Assembly: GCF_003340555.1 (NCBI RefSeq)
Contig: NZ_QPLJ01000024.1
Location: 1 to 55,782 of the forward strand
From: Jannaschia formosa
Lineage (GTDB): Bacteria > Pseudomonadota > Alphaproteobacteria > Rhodobacterales > Rhodobacteraceae
Direction of reading: 5' to 3'
DNA: 55,782 bases
Below the pieces are notes generated by a model that was given only the letters and a program-made list of their open reading frames with translations, had not been told where the DNA came from and ran no database searches. The translations under genes and the position numbers were made by a program. Below, piece by piece: positions 1 through 7,693 of the stretch (the stretch's first letter is position 1; the number at the start of each line of letters is the position of its first letter).

Positions 1-70
1 TCTCGCGCACGAGGTCTCCGTCCGCCTGCGTCTCAACCAGCTCGATCAGCGCCAGTCTCTCTTCGGTCAT
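1..70 (-). CDS. IS256-family transposase, N-terminal fragment (runs off window)
   Basis: Only the first 23 codons are inside the window. The reading frame starts at an ATG and begins MTEERLALIELVETQADGD, which resembles the N-terminus of mutator (IS256-type) transposases as I remember them from Rhodobacteraceae; the catalytic DDE part lies outside. An in-frame ATG two codons upstream (MRMTEE) is an alternative start. The frame stays open further upstream, so the exact left end of the element is unclear. Whether the gene is intact cannot be judged from here. A transposase at the very edge fits a contig that ends in a repeat. Confidence 0.6.
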   Translation of the reverse strand, partial: MTEERLALIELVETQADGDLVRE

Positions 71-279
71 CCTCATCTCCGTCTCAGCTTCCAGGTCTCG
101 CAACCCGAACCTTCTCCGAAGCTCGGCGATGACCGCCAGCGTCACCCACGGCCGCGCGCCGCGCTACGCCGAAGGCTCCGCGCGCGGCCTCCTACACCAC
201 CACCCGGGACGCTGCCGCTGCAAGCCGAGACCTCGCGGAAACGGCCCGATCGCCCGTAGCGAGGCACGCTCTCGTACTG
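71..279. other. Spacer between IS256 5' end and the che operon
   Basis: This stretch should contain the terminal inverted repeat of the IS256-like element and its junction with chromosomal DNA, but I cannot place the junction by eye. No protein gene with a supported start is visible. It is also the 3' flank of the chemotaxis operon; no clear stem-loop plus T-tract terminator is seen. Confidence 0.4.
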
Positions 280-657
280 TCACCAGAGTTCGACATTCTC
301 TTCTTGCGGCGTGGTCTTCCCCTCCTGGCCCATCGCATTTCGCTTCCCCCCCGTCCCGCCGACCATATCGGAAAGGCGCTCGCGAAGCGCCGACTGGCGG
401 ATTGCGGCAAGCGCGCAATCGGGCGGCCCGACCGCGCCCGTCGGCGTGGCCGCGAGCACGTCGAGCATCCGCGCCAGGTCCTCGAGCGTCTGTTGCGTTT
501 GGTCGATCGCCTGCATCTCGGTGATCAGCCCATCCCGGGGCAGGTCGCCGCTGGCATAGGCGATCAGCCCGTCCTCGAGTTGCGCCATCGCGGCTGCGAG
601 GCGACGGCATTCCGACCCGACGGCCCCCGCCATCTTCTGGAAGCCCGTCTCCGTCAT
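280..657 (-). CDS. CheT/CheZ-like small chemotaxis protein (putative CheY-P phosphatase)
   Basis: A 125-residue protein at the end of the chemotaxis operon, its ATG overlapping the cheY2 stop (ATGA). It is predicted mostly helical from about residue 5 to 100, with no signal peptide or membrane segment; the last 25 residues look disordered. Residues 52-56 read DQTQQ inside a helix (EMQAIDQTQQTLEDLA). This matches the D-x-x-x-Q active-site pattern of CheZ-type CheY-P phosphatases. The position after cheY2 matches that of cheT in the Sinorhizobium meliloti che operon, which I recall being described as a CheZ-like protein. The function is therefore inferred from one motif and gene order; overall similarity was not tested. 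It could instead be a clade-specific scaffold. Confidence 0.55.
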   Translation of the reverse strand: MTETGFQKMAGAVGSECRRLAAAMAQLEDGLIAYASGDLPRDGLITEMQAIDQTQQTLEDLARMLDVLAATPTGAVGPPDCALAAIRQSALRERLSDMVGGTGGKRNAMGQEGKTTPQEENVELW

Positions 658-1040
658 AGCCGGCCGACCACCGCCTCGATCGTGGCCTTCATGTCGGCCA
701 CAGTGAAGGGTTTAGGCAGGAAATTGTTCATACCTAGTGACTTGCCCGTCCTGATGACCTTTTCGTCGCTCCGCCCCGTGATGAGGATGAAACCGATGCG
801 CCTGGTCGTCGGGTCGTGGCGGAGATGCTGCAGCAGTTGGAGCCCGTTCATTTCGGGCATGTAGAGGTCCGACAGCACGAGGTGAGGCGGGTGGGTGCGC
901 GCCTTCTGGATCGCGTCCTTGCCGTCCGTCGCGTAGCTGACGTTCCTGATGCCCAGACTGTCAAGCGCCTGCAGCAGCAGGCCGCGGCTCGTCGACATGT
1001 CGTCGACAACGAGTATCCGGAGGCTTTTCCTCACCGACAT
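654..1040 (-). CDS. cheY: Chemotaxis response regulator CheY (second copy, CheY2-like)
   Basis: A stand-alone receiver domain of 128 residues. Acidic pocket residues are D13 and D14, the phospho-acceptor is D58 (LSDLYMP), the conserved threonine is T88 (ITGR) and the lysine is K110 (LPKPF). The start chosen is the ATG giving MSVRKSLRILVVDD, which overlaps the end of cheR by 10 bases; the frame stays open further upstream but that part lies inside cheR. In two-CheY alphaproteobacterial operons the copy after cheR is usually the one that binds the flagellar motor, while the copy before cheA drains phosphate. That assignment here is by gene order only. Confidence 0.9.
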   Translation of the reverse strand: MSVRKSLRILVVDDMSTSRGLLLQALDSLGIRNVSYATDGKDAIQKARTHPPHLVLSDLYMPEMNGLQLLQHLRHDPTTRRIGFILITGRSDEKVIRTGKSLGMNNFLPKPFTVADMKATIEAVVGRL

Positions 1041-1870
1041 GGGTTCATCTCCGCAAAGGATGCCGTCTTCCCGGCATAGCTGGTCGGCGCGACGAGCCGC
1101 ATCTGCGAGGCCTCGACATGCAGCCGTTCCGAATGGCCGAGGCAGAGCAGCCCGCTCGCCGCCAGGCGCTCGATGAGCCATGCCTGTACGGAGCGCTGGA
1201 TCTCCGGCGTGAAGTAGATCGTCACGTTCCGGCAGAAGATGACGTCGAACGGCCGACTGACGGGCAAGGGCTCGGTCAGGCTGTGGCGCAGATACGTAAT
1301 CCCCGCCTGCAGCTCGGCTATGGTGACGCGGGGAACCTCCAGCTGCGGACCGAGGGCCGCTTCGGCGCCGGCCTTGAGGGCCTTCGCGACATCCCGGTCC
1401 TCCGGCTGATGGGCCGCCAGGGACAGCATCGCATAGTCGATGTCGGTCGCGAGGATACGGACGTGCTCCGTCCACGCGGCGCCGAGAATCGTTCGGCAGA
1501 TCATCGCCATCGACAATGTTTCCTCGCCGGAGGAACAGCCTGCAGACCAGATGCGGAGCGGATCGGACGGACCGCGGTCCAGTTCCGCGACCGCGCGGGC
1601 GAGAAGGGTGAAATGATGCCTCTCGCGGAAGATACTGGTGACGTTTGTCGTCAGAGCCGAGATCAGATGCTGGCGTTCCGCCTCGGCCGCGCGGTCCGTC
1701 CCCTCGACGAAGGCGGCATAGGCCTCGAAGCTGTCGGCCCCGATCGCGCGCAGCCGCTTCTGCAGGCGTGAGGCGACGAAGGGGCGCTTGCCCTCCTGCA
1801 GGTCGAGCCCCGCCTCGGAGAGCGCGAGCGAGCTCAGCCTCCGGAAGGCGCTGTCGGGAAGCGAGATCAT
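1031..1870 (-). CDS. cheR: Chemotaxis protein methyltransferase CheR
   Basis: S-adenosylmethionine-dependent methyltransferase that methylates receptor glutamates for adaptation. The 279-residue protein has the usual N-terminal helical domain (about 1-75), then the methyltransferase fold with the SAM loop WSAGCSSGEE at residues 108-117 and a later FCRNVTIYF motif. The start is the ATG giving MISLPDSAF, overlapping the cheW stop by four bases (ATGA); the open frame extends much further upstream, but that portion is an out-of-frame reading of cheW and cheA. No cheB (methylesterase) follows, where many related operons have one, so the demethylating partner must be elsewhere or absent. Confidence 0.93.
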   Translation of the reverse strand: MISLPDSAFRRLSSLALSEAGLDLQEGKRPFVASRLQKRLRAIGADSFEAYAAFVEGTDRAAEAERQHLISALTTNVTSIFRERHHFTLLARAVAELDRGPSDPLRIWSAGCSSGEETLSMAMICRTILGAAWTEHVRILATDIDYAMLSLAAHQPEDRDVAKALKAGAEAALGPQLEVPRVTIAELQAGITYLRHSLTEPLPVSRPFDVIFCRNVTIYFTPEIQRSVQAWLIERLAASGLLCLGHSERLHVEASQMRLVAPTSYAGKTASFAEMNPCR

Positions 1871-2370
1871 TGCAGCGCGTCCTCCGCCAGGCCGGGCAGC
1901 GCCGGCAGCACCCGTTCCATCGACAGGATCTGCACCATCGCGTCCTCGACGACGAACAGCCGTTCGGCCATCGAAGTCTCCTCGTCGGACGTTACCTTGG
2001 GCACGTCCTGAAGCTGCTCGGGCACCGGGTGGACGATGTCTGACACCGCCTCGACGAGGAGGCCGTGAACCCGCATCCCCTGCTGGATCACGATGATCAC
2101 GTTGCGGGGGCTGTCGGCCGTGGGGCGTTCGCCGAGGCGTGCGGCGAGATCCATCACCGGCAGGACCGAGCCGCGCAGGTTGACCATCCCCAGCATGAAG
2201 GGGGGGGCGTGGGGCAGGGGGGTCGGCGCGCTCCAGCTGCGGATCTCGCGGACGGCCATGATGTCGACCGCGAAGGCGCGGCCGCCGCATTGGAAGGTCA
2301 GCAGCTCCATTCCGTCGCCGCGGCGGGGCACCCCGGTGGGCGGCGGGGCTTCGAGGGTTTCCATGGTCAT
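1867..2370 (-). CDS. cheW: Chemotaxis coupling protein CheW
   Basis: A 167-residue adaptor with one CheW-like beta-barrel domain. It links receptors to CheA in the cytoplasmic signalling array. Recognisable stretches are LLTFQCGGRAFAVDIMAVREI near residue 24 and the MVNLRGSVLPVMDL core strand near residue 63. Its ATG overlaps the cheA stop by one base (TGATG) and it ends in an ATGA overlap with cheR, so translation is probably coupled. Two ATG codons sit at the start (MTMETLE); the first is used here because of the overlap with cheA. Confidence 0.93.
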   Translation of the reverse strand: MTMETLEAPPPTGVPRRGDGMELLTFQCGGRAFAVDIMAVREIRSWSAPTPLPHAPPFMLGMVNLRGSVLPVMDLAARLGERPTADSPRNVIIVIQQGMRVHGLLVEAVSDIVHPVPEQLQDVPKVTSDEETSMAERLFVVEDAMVQILSMERVLPALPGLAEDALQ

Positions 2371-4610
2371 CAGGCCTGCACCTCTGCCGGGAGGGGAGAA
2401 CGAATCGATTCTGCCGCGAGGGCGAGCCCGCCCGGATCGATGATGAGGGCGACCTGCCCGTCGCCGAGGATGGTGGCGGCGGACACGCAGGGCACGCGTC
2501 CGAAGCTCTCGCCGAGGCCCTTGATGACGACCTGCCGCTGGGCCTCGATCGCGTCGACGCGCAACGCATAGGCATCGAAATCGTCCGGCTGCACGAAGAG
2601 CAGGGCGCTGTCCTCGTCCGGGGGAGCGCCCTCGGCGCGAGCGGGCCGGGCGAATCCCATCCCTTCGGCGAGGTCGAGCAGCGGAACGAAGCGGTCCTGC
2701 AGCATCACGACGCTGCGCGTGGGCGAGATCGATTCGATCCGCGCCGAGTCGAGCGTCTGCGTCTCGATGATGGCGGCGAGCGGGATGACCATGCGCTGCT
2801 GCGCGGAACGGACGATCATGCCGTCGAGGATGGCGAGAGTCAGCGGCAGGCTGATGGAGAAGGTAGAGCCCTTCCCGGGTTCCGACTGCGTCGTGATGGT
2901 GCCGTTCAGGTCCCGGATCGCACGCTGCACCACATCCATGCCAACGCCGCGGCCGGAAAGGCTGGAGATGCCGTCGGCCGTCGAGAATCCGGGAAGGAAC
3001 AGCAGGCGATCGATCTCGGCGGGGTCGAGCTGGCGGTCCGCGGGGACGAGGCCGCGCTCGATGGCACGGGCGAGGACGCGCTCGCGGTCGATGCCGCGGC
3101 CGTCATCGGTGATCTCGATCACGACGCGGTCGGATTGCTGGCGGGCGGACAGGCGGACTACGCCGACCCGATCCTTCCCCAGTTCGACACGCCTGTCCGG
3201 CGCCTCGATTCCGTGATCGATCGAGTTGCGGATCATGTGGGTCAGCGGGTCCGACAGCCGCTCGACCACGGTCTTGTCGATCTCGGTCGCCTCGCCTTCG
3301 GTTTCAAGCCTGATGTCCTTGCCGGTCATCTGCGCGGCCTCGCGCACGATCCGGGTCATGCGCTGGAACAGCGAGCGGACAGGCTGGGCCCGGATCGCCA
3401 TGACACTGTCCTGGATGTCGCGCGTGAGCTGCTGCAGGTCGTCGAGTCCGGAGGCGGAGTCGGAATTCGTCCCAAGGCCGTCCTTGAGGACGCTCTGCGT
3501 CAGCATCGCCTGGCAGATCACCAGCTCCCCGACCAGGTTCACGAGCCGGTCGATCCTGTCGAGATCGACGCGGATCGTGGTTGACAGCCCTCCCTTGGCC
3601 TTGCCATCCGGGGCGGCCCCGTCGGGCTGCTTTCCGGCCGCCGCCGCCTCGGGCTTCGGCTCGGGCGCGAGGGCCGCCGGCGCCGAGGGCGCGTCGGGTG
3701 CCACGCTGGACAGCTGCGCCTCGGCCGGGTCCGGCTTGCCAGCCGCCACGTTGGCCGGCAGGGCCGTCCCCTGTGCGCCGGGCTCCGGGTCCTCAGGTTC
3801 GCAGTGAGCGATGGAGAAGACGCAGAGATCCTGAGCGAATTCGAAGACGCTCTCGATCTCGGTCTCGGTCAGGTCGGGGGCGGAGGGCACGAGATCGATG
3901 ATCCAGCGGACCCGGGGCTGGCTCGGATCGAGCTCCTCCAGCGTCGGAAGATCCGTCTCGATTAGCCGCGGCGTGAGCCGCCCCATGACGTGCAATGCGC
4001 GGAACAGATAGAGCGGCTCGTTCCCGCTGGCGAAGAGGTCGGGGAGCGGCTCGAAGCAGATCTCCCAGTATCCACCCGGCTTCATCGGAGAGGGCGTGGG
4101 AGCGGCCCCGGATGGTGGAGCGTTCGGACCGCCGGGGTCCAAGTCGATGTCGATCCGCGTGACGGTGAACGCCTCCTCCATCGCGGGCAGGTCGAGCAGG
4201 CCGAAATCATCGTCCTCGTCGCTGCCGCCGCTCGCGGCCCGCGCGGCGAGGTCCGCCAGATCCTTGGGGATGGACGGATCGCCCACCTCGCCGTCCGCAG
4301 CCTTGGCGACGAGGTCGCCCAGCCGGTCGGAGGCGCGCAGGAGGGTGGCCACCACGGACGCCTCGAGCGCAACCGCGCCTGTTCGCAGCCCGTCCAGCGC
4401 GGTTTCGAACTCGTGCGAGAAGGAGATGAGGTCGGTCAGGTGGAAGGCGCCCGCCCCGCCCTTTATCGAGTGAACCGCACGAAAGACCGCATCGACGGTG
4501 TCCGCGTCCTGCTCCCCTGCCTCCAGCCGGAGAAGGCCGCCCTCGAGTTGCTCGAGAAGTTCCGTGCATTCCTCGAAGAAGGTGGCGCGGATCTCGTCCA
4601 TGCTCGACAT
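2370..4610 (-). CDS. cheA: Chemotaxis histidine kinase CheA
   Basis: A 746-residue sensor kinase that passes phosphate from its HPt domain to CheY. Domain order: HPt domain with phospho-acceptor H47 (AVHSIKGGAGAF), a long variable middle rich in Ala, Pro and acidic residues, a dimerisation segment (IDRLVNLVGELVI), the HATPase core with N box (MIRNSIDHGIE), G1 (DDGRGI) and G2 (GRGVGMDVV), and a C-terminal CheW-like domain. Start overlaps the upstream cheY stop by one base. A methylation-independent recruitment role cannot be excluded, but all catalytic boxes are present. Confidence 0.95.
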   Translation of the reverse strand: MSSMDEIRATFFEECTELLEQLEGGLLRLEAGEQDADTVDAVFRAVHSIKGGAGAFHLTDLISFSHEFETALDGLRTGAVALEASVVATLLRASDRLGDLVAKAADGEVGDPSIPKDLADLAARAASGGSDEDDDFGLLDLPAMEEAFTVTRIDIDLDPGGPNAPPSGAAPTPSPMKPGGYWEICFEPLPDLFASGNEPLYLFRALHVMGRLTPRLIETDLPTLEELDPSQPRVRWIIDLVPSAPDLTETEIESVFEFAQDLCVFSIAHCEPEDPEPGAQGTALPANVAAGKPDPAEAQLSSVAPDAPSAPAALAPEPKPEAAAAGKQPDGAAPDGKAKGGLSTTIRVDLDRIDRLVNLVGELVICQAMLTQSVLKDGLGTNSDSASGLDDLQQLTRDIQDSVMAIRAQPVRSLFQRMTRIVREAAQMTGKDIRLETEGEATEIDKTVVERLSDPLTHMIRNSIDHGIEAPDRRVELGKDRVGVVRLSARQQSDRVVIEITDDGRGIDRERVLARAIERGLVPADRQLDPAEIDRLLFLPGFSTADGISSLSGRGVGMDVVQRAIRDLNGTITTQSEPGKGSTFSISLPLTLAILDGMIVRSAQQRMVIPLAAIIETQTLDSARIESISPTRSVVMLQDRFVPLLDLAEGMGFARPARAEGAPPDEDSALLFVQPDDFDAYALRVDAIEAQRQVVIKGLGESFGRVPCVSAATILGDGQVALIIDPGGLALAAESIRSPLPAEVQA

Positions 4611-4981
4611 CAGCGCAGTCCCGTCACGGTCCGCAGGGCGACGACGAGGCGCGCGGGGTCGAAGGGCTTGACGATCCAGCCGGTCGCGCCGGCGTTGCGC
4701 GCGCGCTGCTTCAGCTCCTTCGCGCCCTCGGTCGTCAGGACCAGGATCGGGATGCCGGCGAAGACGTCGAGGGCGCGCACCGCCTCGATGAAGCCGAACC
4801 CGTCGAGCCGTGGCATGTTCACGTCCGTCAGGATCGCGTCAGGCTGCGGGTCCATCGCCTTCAGGATCTCCAGCCCCTCCATCCCATCGACCGCCATGGT
4901 CGAGCGAATGCCCTCCCGCTCCAGCGTGAGGCGGACCATGTCACGGATCGTGCGGCTGTCGTCGATGGCCAGGACGTGCAT
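4610..4981 (-). CDS. cheY: Chemotaxis response regulator CheY (first copy, CheY1-like)
   Basis: Single receiver domain, 123 residues from the ATG giving MHVLAIDDSRTIRDM. D7 and D8 form the acidic pocket, D53 (LTDVNMP) is the phospho-acceptor, and a TTEGAKE stretch and a VKPF lysine complete the site. The ATG overlaps the preceding STAS-gene stop (TGATG); a GTG one codon earlier is an alternative start. Standing next to cheA and behind a STAS gene, it has the position of CheY1 in Sinorhizobium, which acts as a phosphate sink for CheY2. That role is inferred from order. Confidence 0.92.
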   Translation of the reverse strand: MHVLAIDDSRTIRDMVRLTLEREGIRSTMAVDGMEGLEILKAMDPQPDAILTDVNMPRLDGFGFIEAVRALDVFAGIPILVLTTEGAKELKQRARNAGATGWIVKPFDPARLVVALRTVTGLR

Positions 4982-5298
4982 CACGCGCGCCCTTCGGGGC
5001 GCGGCCCCTCGGTCAGGCGCGAGAGGGTGCAGCCGAGATCGGCGAGGCAGCGCGTGAAGGCCGCCGAGGGGCAGGCCACCTCGAAGCGGTGGCCCTTGCG
5101 CCGGATCATGTCGCTGCCGGAGATCAGCACCTGCAGCGCGGGGGTGGTGACGATCTCGACCGCGGTGGCGTCGATGCGCGCATCGCCATCCTGGGCGAGG
5201 AACCAGTCACGCAGCCGGGGAGCGGCGCCGAGATCCTGACGCGGCGCCAGGGTCAGGCCAGCGTCCACTGTGGTCTGGGGAGCGGGGGAAGTAGACAC
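4981..5298 (-). CDS. STAS-domain protein, CheS-like
   Basis: A 105-residue protein resembling a STAS (anti-sigma-antagonist-like) domain: a variable N-terminus, the strand DARIDATAVEIVTTPALQVLIS with the typical loop, then a helix and the strand FEVACPS. The residue normally phosphorylated in SpoIIAA-type proteins is not obvious. It is the first gene of the che operon and overlaps cheY1 by one base. In Sinorhizobium meliloti the equivalent STAS gene, CheS, helps CheA bind CheY1 and speeds loss of the phosphate signal. The same role is plausible but rests on position and fold. Confidence 0.75.
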   Translation of the reverse strand: MSTSPAPQTTVDAGLTLAPRQDLGAAPRLRDWFLAQDGDARIDATAVEIVTTPALQVLISGSDMIRRKGHRFEVACPSAAFTRCLADLGCTLSRLTEGPRPEGRA

Positions 5299-5310
5299 CT
5301 TCGGGGACTC

Positions 5311-5336
5311 CGGTCTGGGGAACTCTGTCCAGACCG
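5311..5336. repeat. Perfect inverted repeat in the che leader region
   Basis: CGGTCTGG and CCAGACCG form a perfect 8-base dyad with a 10-base centre, just upstream of the cheS-like gene and downstream of glk. Neither strand has a T-tract next to it, so it is a poor intrinsic terminator. It could be an operator for the che promoter or an RNA stem in the glk 3' end. Confidence 0.5.
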
Positions 5337-5363
5337 CTTAGCCCGATGGCTCCTAACAAACGG

Positions 5364-6320
5364 TTACCCTGCCGTCCGTCGTTCCCACAGAAACGCCGCG
5401 CAGCCGGTCAGCGCCGCGAAATCGTCGACGATCAGCGAGACCGGGAAATTCGCCATGAACCCGGAGAAGCGGCCCTTGTCCCGGAACGCCTCGGGAAAGC
5501 CCATCCGCTGCAGGTACGGCCCGACCGAGCGCGCGACCCCGCCGACGAGGTAGACCCCGCCCAGGGGCAGGTGGAACAGCGCGAGGTTGCCCGCGACCGT
5601 GCCCATCGTGCGGACGAACTGGCGCAGCGCGGCCTCGGCGCGCGGATCGCTCTCGACGCGGGCCATGATCTCGGCGGCGGAGAACTCGGCCGTCTCGCCC
5701 GCCTCGTGCGAGAGCCAGTGATAGACCCGCTCCAGCCCCCGGCCCGACAGAACGTCCTCGATGGCCGGGAAGCCGTGGGCAGTCGAGACGAAGGTCGACA
5801 GGCGCATCTCGGCCTCGGTGCGGATGGGCAGGTTGGCGTGCCCCGCCTCGCAGGCGGGGACGATCCGGCCCGCCGGCGTGTCATGGACCGGCGCCGCATT
5901 GAAGCCGGTGCCGATGCCGATCACGAGCCGCGCGCCGGATCTGGCCGGCGCCTCGATCACCGTTTGCGTCGCCTCCGCGGGCAGGTGGCCCAGCGCATAG
6001 CCCTGGGCCTGGAGGTCGTTGAGGATCGCGCAGGTGGTCGCCCCCGTGGCGGCGGCGAGCCGGGCCTCGTCGATGGACCAGTCGAGATTGGTCAGGCTGC
6101 CGACGCCATCGGCCACCGGTCCCGCGATACAGACGCAGGCGCCGTCGGGGGCGGGGCCGACAAGCTCCTCGCGGTAGTGCTGCAGCACCGGGGCGAGGTT
6201 CACGAAGTCCCGGTTGGCGAACTTGCGCACCGTCTCGGGCAGGACCCTGTGCCCGCGGCTGAGCGCGACGCGGGTGTTGGTGCCTCCGACATCGGCGAGG
6301 AGATAGAGGTCGTCGGGCAT
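5364..6320 (-). CDS. glk: Glucokinase
   Basis: Phosphorylates free glucose to glucose 6-phosphate with ATP in the cytoplasm. The 318-residue protein belongs to the bacterial Glk family: the phosphate-1 motif LLADVGGTNTR is at residues 7-17, CIAGPVADG around residue 64, LNDLQAQG around residue 98 and the IGIGTGFNAA loop further on. The start MPDDLYLL is chosen because the family begins a few residues before the phosphate-binding loop; the longer open frame would add an unrelated leader read out of the upstream gene. It lies 35 bases after the GH1 glucosidase and probably shares its transcript, so glucose released from glucosides is trapped at once. Confidence 0.93.
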   Translation of the reverse strand: MPDDLYLLADVGGTNTRVALSRGHRVLPETVRKFANRDFVNLAPVLQHYREELVGPAPDGACVCIAGPVADGVGSLTNLDWSIDEARLAAATGATTCAILNDLQAQGYALGHLPAEATQTVIEAPARSGARLVIGIGTGFNAAPVHDTPAGRIVPACEAGHANLPIRTEAEMRLSTFVSTAHGFPAIEDVLSGRGLERVYHWLSHEAGETAEFSAAEIMARVESDPRAEAALRQFVRTMGTVAGNLALFHLPLGGVYLVGGVARSVGPYLQRMGFPEAFRDKGRFSGFMANFPVSLIVDDFAALTGCAAFLWERRTAG

Positions 6321-6355
6321 GGCACTCTCCGTCGTCGCGCGCGGGGCGCGCTGCA

Positions 6356-7693
6356 TCATTCCGCCAGCGCGCGGGCGAGCCCGTGATAGCTGGCCTTGGG
6401 CGTCCTGGCCTGCGTGTCGAAATCGACATGCACGAGGCCGAAGCGCTTGTCGTATCCCAGAGCCCACTCGTAATTGTCCAGCAGCGACCAGATCGTGTAG
6501 CCCGCGAGCGGGACGCCGTCGGCGATGGCGTCGCGCGCGACCGCGAGATGGCGGTCGAGATAGTCGATCCGGCCATGATCGGGCCTCAGGTCATGATCGT
6601 CATGGGCAAGACCGTTCTCGGTGACGTAGATCGGCAGGTCGCCGGTATAGTCCTGGGCCGTGCGGCGAAGCAGGACGCCCAGCCCCTCCGGCGCTATTTC
6701 CCATCCCATCTCGGTCTTGGGCAGCGGGCCCGGCACGGTATCGAGCGCCGGCCACTCGCCTCCGGTCCGAACCACGCGGCTGCAGGTGTAGTAGTTGATC
6801 CCGAACCAGTCGAGCGGCTGCGCGATGGCCGCCATATCGTCCTGCCAGTTCGCTGGCATGTGGGGCGCCAGACCGTCGAGCACGATCTCGGGATAGACGC
6901 CCTTGTTGAAGGCGCTCGCGAACCAGCGCGAGTAGATCGCGTCGTAGAGATCGGCGGCGGCCGCGTCCTCGGGGCTGTCGCTGGCGGGCAGGGCCCATTC
7001 CATGTTGCAGACCGCGCCGACATTCCCGACGCCAGCGGCGCGCAGGGCCTGCGCCGACAGGCCGTGGGCCAGGCAGACATGGTGCATCGCCTTGGCTGCC
7101 GCGCCGAGATCGGTGAGCCCGGGCGCGTGCTGGCCGAGGTAGTGCGACAGCCAGGCGACGCACCAGGGCTCGTTCACCGGGGCGACGGACCAGAGCCGGT
7201 CGCCGATGCGGTCGGCGACGGTGCGGGTGAACTCCGCGAAGCGCTCGGGGATCTCGCGCGAGGTCCAGCCGCCGCGCCGGGCCAGCGTCTCGGGCAGCTC
7301 CCAGTGGTACATCGTGGCCATCGGCTTCAGCCCGCGCGCAAGCATCCCGTCAACGAGGCGGTCGTAGAAGTCGAGCCCCTCGGGGTTCACCGTCTCGCCG
7401 TCGGGCATGACCCGAGCCCAAGAGGTCGAGAAGCGGTAGCCGTCGAACCCCGCCTGCGCGATCAGGTCCAGATCCTCTTCCCAGCGGTGGTAATGGTCGC
7501 AGGCCACGGCTCCGTTCTCGCCGCGGGCGACCTTGCCGGGTTGCTCGCTGAAGCTGTCCCAATGGGTGCGGCCCGCGCCGCCGAAGGCGTGGCCCTCGAT
7601 CTGGTAGGCCGAGGTTGCGGTCGCGAAGACGAAGCCTTCGGGGAAGTCGGACCGCCGGACGGTGAAGGCGGTGCGCGGTTCGGTCTCGGTCAT
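6356..7693 (-). CDS. GH1 family beta-glucosidase
   Basis: Glycoside hydrolase family 1, 445 residues and no signal peptide, so cytoplasmic. The acid/base glutamate is E175 in VNEPW and the nucleophile is E359 in VTENG; SAYQIEG near the N-terminus and NYYTCSR around residue 300 are also typical. It would cleave beta-linked glucosides, or broader substrates, to glucose. Its ATG overlaps the stop of the LacI-type regulator (ATGA), and glk follows. A beta-glucosidase inside an alpha-glucoside locus is common in Rhodobacteraceae as far as I recall; the natural substrate cannot be read from sequence. Confidence 0.93.
   Translation of the reverse strand: MTETEPRTAFTVRRSDFPEGFVFATATSAYQIEGHAFGGAGRTHWDSFSEQPGKVARGENGAVACDHYHRWEEDLDLIAQAGFDGYRFSTSWARVMPDGETVNPEGLDFYDRLVDGMLARGLKPMATMYHWELPETLARRGGWTSREIPERFAEFTRTVADRIGDRLWSVAPVNEPWCVAWLSHYLGQHAPGLTDLGAAAKAMHHVCLAHGLSAQALRAAGVGNVGAVCNMEWALPASDSPEDAAAADLYDAIYSRWFASAFNKGVYPEIVLDGLAPHMPANWQDDMAAIAQPLDWFGINYYTCSRVVRTGGEWPALDTVPGPLPKTEMGWEIAPEGLGVLLRRTAQDYTGDLPIYVTENGLAHDDHDLRPDHGRIDYLDRHLAVARDAIADGVPLAGYTIWSLLDNYEWALGYDKRFGLVHVDFDTQARTPKASYHGLARALAE

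Noticed and set aside
129-524. 131-codon plus-strand frame at the left end
   Set aside because: Overlaps the conserved che operon in antisense and spans the IS junction; composition is that of a shadow frame.
1031-2575. Long minus-strand frame in front of and including CheR (514 codons)
   Set aside because: The part before MISLPDSAF is an out-of-phase reading of cheW and cheA, rich in Arg/Pro/Ala as shadow frames are in GC-rich DNA.
5346-6386. 346-codon plus-strand frame antisense to glk
   Set aside because: Shadow of glucokinase; no start signal and no family similarity.
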